Made by a program: the position numbers and the translations under genes
Origin: Diospyros lotus
Lineage: Eukaryota > Streptophyta > Magnoliopsida > Ericales > Ebenaceae
Direction: 5' to 3'
DNA length: 64,000 bases
Assembly (NCBI RefSeq): GCF_014633365.1
Contig: NC_068339.1
Span: 28,095,316-28,159,315, forward strand
Notes under the pieces: model-generated
The model's input: the letters and a program-made list of their open reading frames with translations, nothing else
The model's database searches: none
Told to the model about the DNA's origin: nothing
Shown: in pieces, positions 62,918 to 64,000 of the stretch
Position numbering within the stretch: position 1 is the first letter of the stretch
Layout: each line of letters begins with the position of its first letter

Positions 62918-64000
62918 TGTAATATCCCCAATTAATTAAATGAAATTAAATTAATTAATTTGAGTTAAAATTTGAGGCAGTGCACGTGTGCTTAAAAGTG
63001 GTCGAAGAGGAATCGCGAGAGAGGGAGAGAGGGCGAGCAGAGAGTGAGAGACAGAGAAAGGGAGGGAGATGGAGAGGATGAGATCAAGGGAGAGGGAGGG
63101 AGAGAGAGAGAGAGAGAGAGCTAGTGGCCTAAAGCTGGCCGGAGGCAGCCGGGTGCGGTCGCGAGCGGCCATGGAAGCTGGCCGAGCTTTGCTCAGCCAT
63201 GGCAGCAAAGCAGCAGCAGCAGTGGCGACGCGGGGCAACGGCAGCGGCGCACGGCCATGTGAGCGGAGCTGGAGGCGACGCGGGCCGGAGGCAGGCACGG
63301 CGACAGCGGAGGGCCGGATGGCGAAGGCCGACCGCAGCCATGCGCGGTTGCAGGCTGCCTGGGTGCGTGGGGAAGATGATGAACAGGAGCGTGCGCGCGG
63401 AAGAAGAAGAAGGAAGGGAGAAGAAGAAAGGAAGAAGAGGAAGAAGAAGGAGAAAAGAAGAAGAAGAAGAAGGAAAGGAAAGGAGAAGAAGAAGCGAGTT
63501 GCAGGAAGAGGAAGAAGAAGACACGGGAAGAAAAAGAAGAGGAGGAGAAGAAGAAAAAAAAGGAAGAAAAGAAAGAAAATAAAGGAAAAGGAAAAAATAT
63601 GAAAAATAATGAAATTTTGGGATTTTTTTTTGCAGGAAAAGTGATCAGGTACATGGGTAAAAATTAGTAGAAGCATGTTATGTTTAAATTATAAATTTTA
63701 CGCGATTAGAATTAATTAATTTAAGTTCTGGTTGTGTTATTTGCTAGGAAATGATTTAATTCACATCGGGAGTACAAGAGAAGCTGAAAGCAACTAATTT
63801 CAGGCAAGCTCCCAACCCTCTTCTCATATTCTTCAATTCCCGCGAAAGACCCCGTGATTTCTCGTATTTTATCACCTCCCTTACTTTAATTCGGCACCTA
63901 GCCTTATTTGTTGAATTATTATTCATTTGTTTTACGTTAAATTAAATCTGAGACTTCTAGAATTTTATTCGTTGTGAGCCTATGGGGGTTTGTACCGCCC
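62918..64000 (+). mobile_element. Start of an LTR running off the window
   Basis: TGTAATATCCCC is the expected start of a Tekay-like LTR (compare 251 and 24494). A G/A-rich stretch follows (62990-63600), as in the LTR at 10010-12047. The preceding five bases TGGGG would be the target duplication if the right flank repeats them beyond the window. Confidence 0.6.
63395..63600. repeat. (GAA)n/(AGG)n purine tract
   Basis: Nearly pure purine on the plus strand. It generates long false frames on both strands (Arg/Lys/Glu-rich plus, Ser/Phe/Leu-rich minus). Confidence 0.9.

Noticed and set aside
63069..63602. Long frames on both strands (up to 241 codons) at the right end
   Set aside because: They arise from a purine-rich tract within an LTR; composition is Arg/Lys/Glu or Phe/Ser/Leu only, with no domain.

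Overview
This is repeat-rich plant nuclear DNA. It contains nested LTR retrotransposons, solo LTRs, hAT and PIF/Harbinger MITE-like elements, a Mutator-like remnant and a Cassandra TRIM array. A single gene looks intact: a 16-exon minus-strand gene (44117-49937) for the beta (catalytic) subunit of pyrophosphate-dependent phosphofructokinase (PFP). All 15 introns are GT-AG and the spliced product is 563 aa. The element families indicate an angiosperm, probably a eudicot; I cannot name the species.

Layout. 1-9.9 kb is a decayed Tat-lineage Ty3/gypsy element. Its pol is on the plus strand and is split by a 3.06-kb solo LTR (251-3313) with an exact 5-bp target duplication. It is followed by a repeat-containing spacer, an antisense extra ORF (8731-6108) and a zone of short palindromes. 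10-14 kb holds a Tekay/Del-like LTR and an AT-rich LTR-like repeat (family A copy 1) carrying a PIF-type MITE. 14.2-16.9 kb holds two hAT-type non-autonomous elements with 8-bp target duplications. 17.5-23.3 kb is a Mutator-like remnant (MURA N-terminus, Ulp1-like and DUF1985-like pieces) into which a tandem Cassandra array (18923-20404) inserted. 23.7-34.3 kb is a Tekay-like LTR split by a 9.6-kb minus-oriented LTR element with no recognisable gag-pol. 34.3-43.6 kb holds a Tat LTR with primer-binding leader, family A copy 2, another solo-LTR-like repeat, and a gag-protease-RT fragment of a Tat element that itself contains a single Cassandra LTR.

44.1-50.0 kb is the PFP-beta gene with a short TATA-type promoter. 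50.7-57 kb holds further nested LTR-type repeats, including a 1.64-kb solo LTR and family A copy 3 split by a 1.39-kb solo LTR. 57-61.1 kb is a second Tat antisense ORF, in the opposite orientation to the first, again preceded by short palindromes. From 62918 a new LTR runs off the right edge.

No multi-gene pathway or new defence-like system is visible. The notable signals are structural: the four-LTR Cassandra array, the paired antisense ORFs with symmetric palindromes upstream, and several insertion-within-insertion events datable by target-site duplications. No database search or alignment program was used; family names rest on motifs read by eye.
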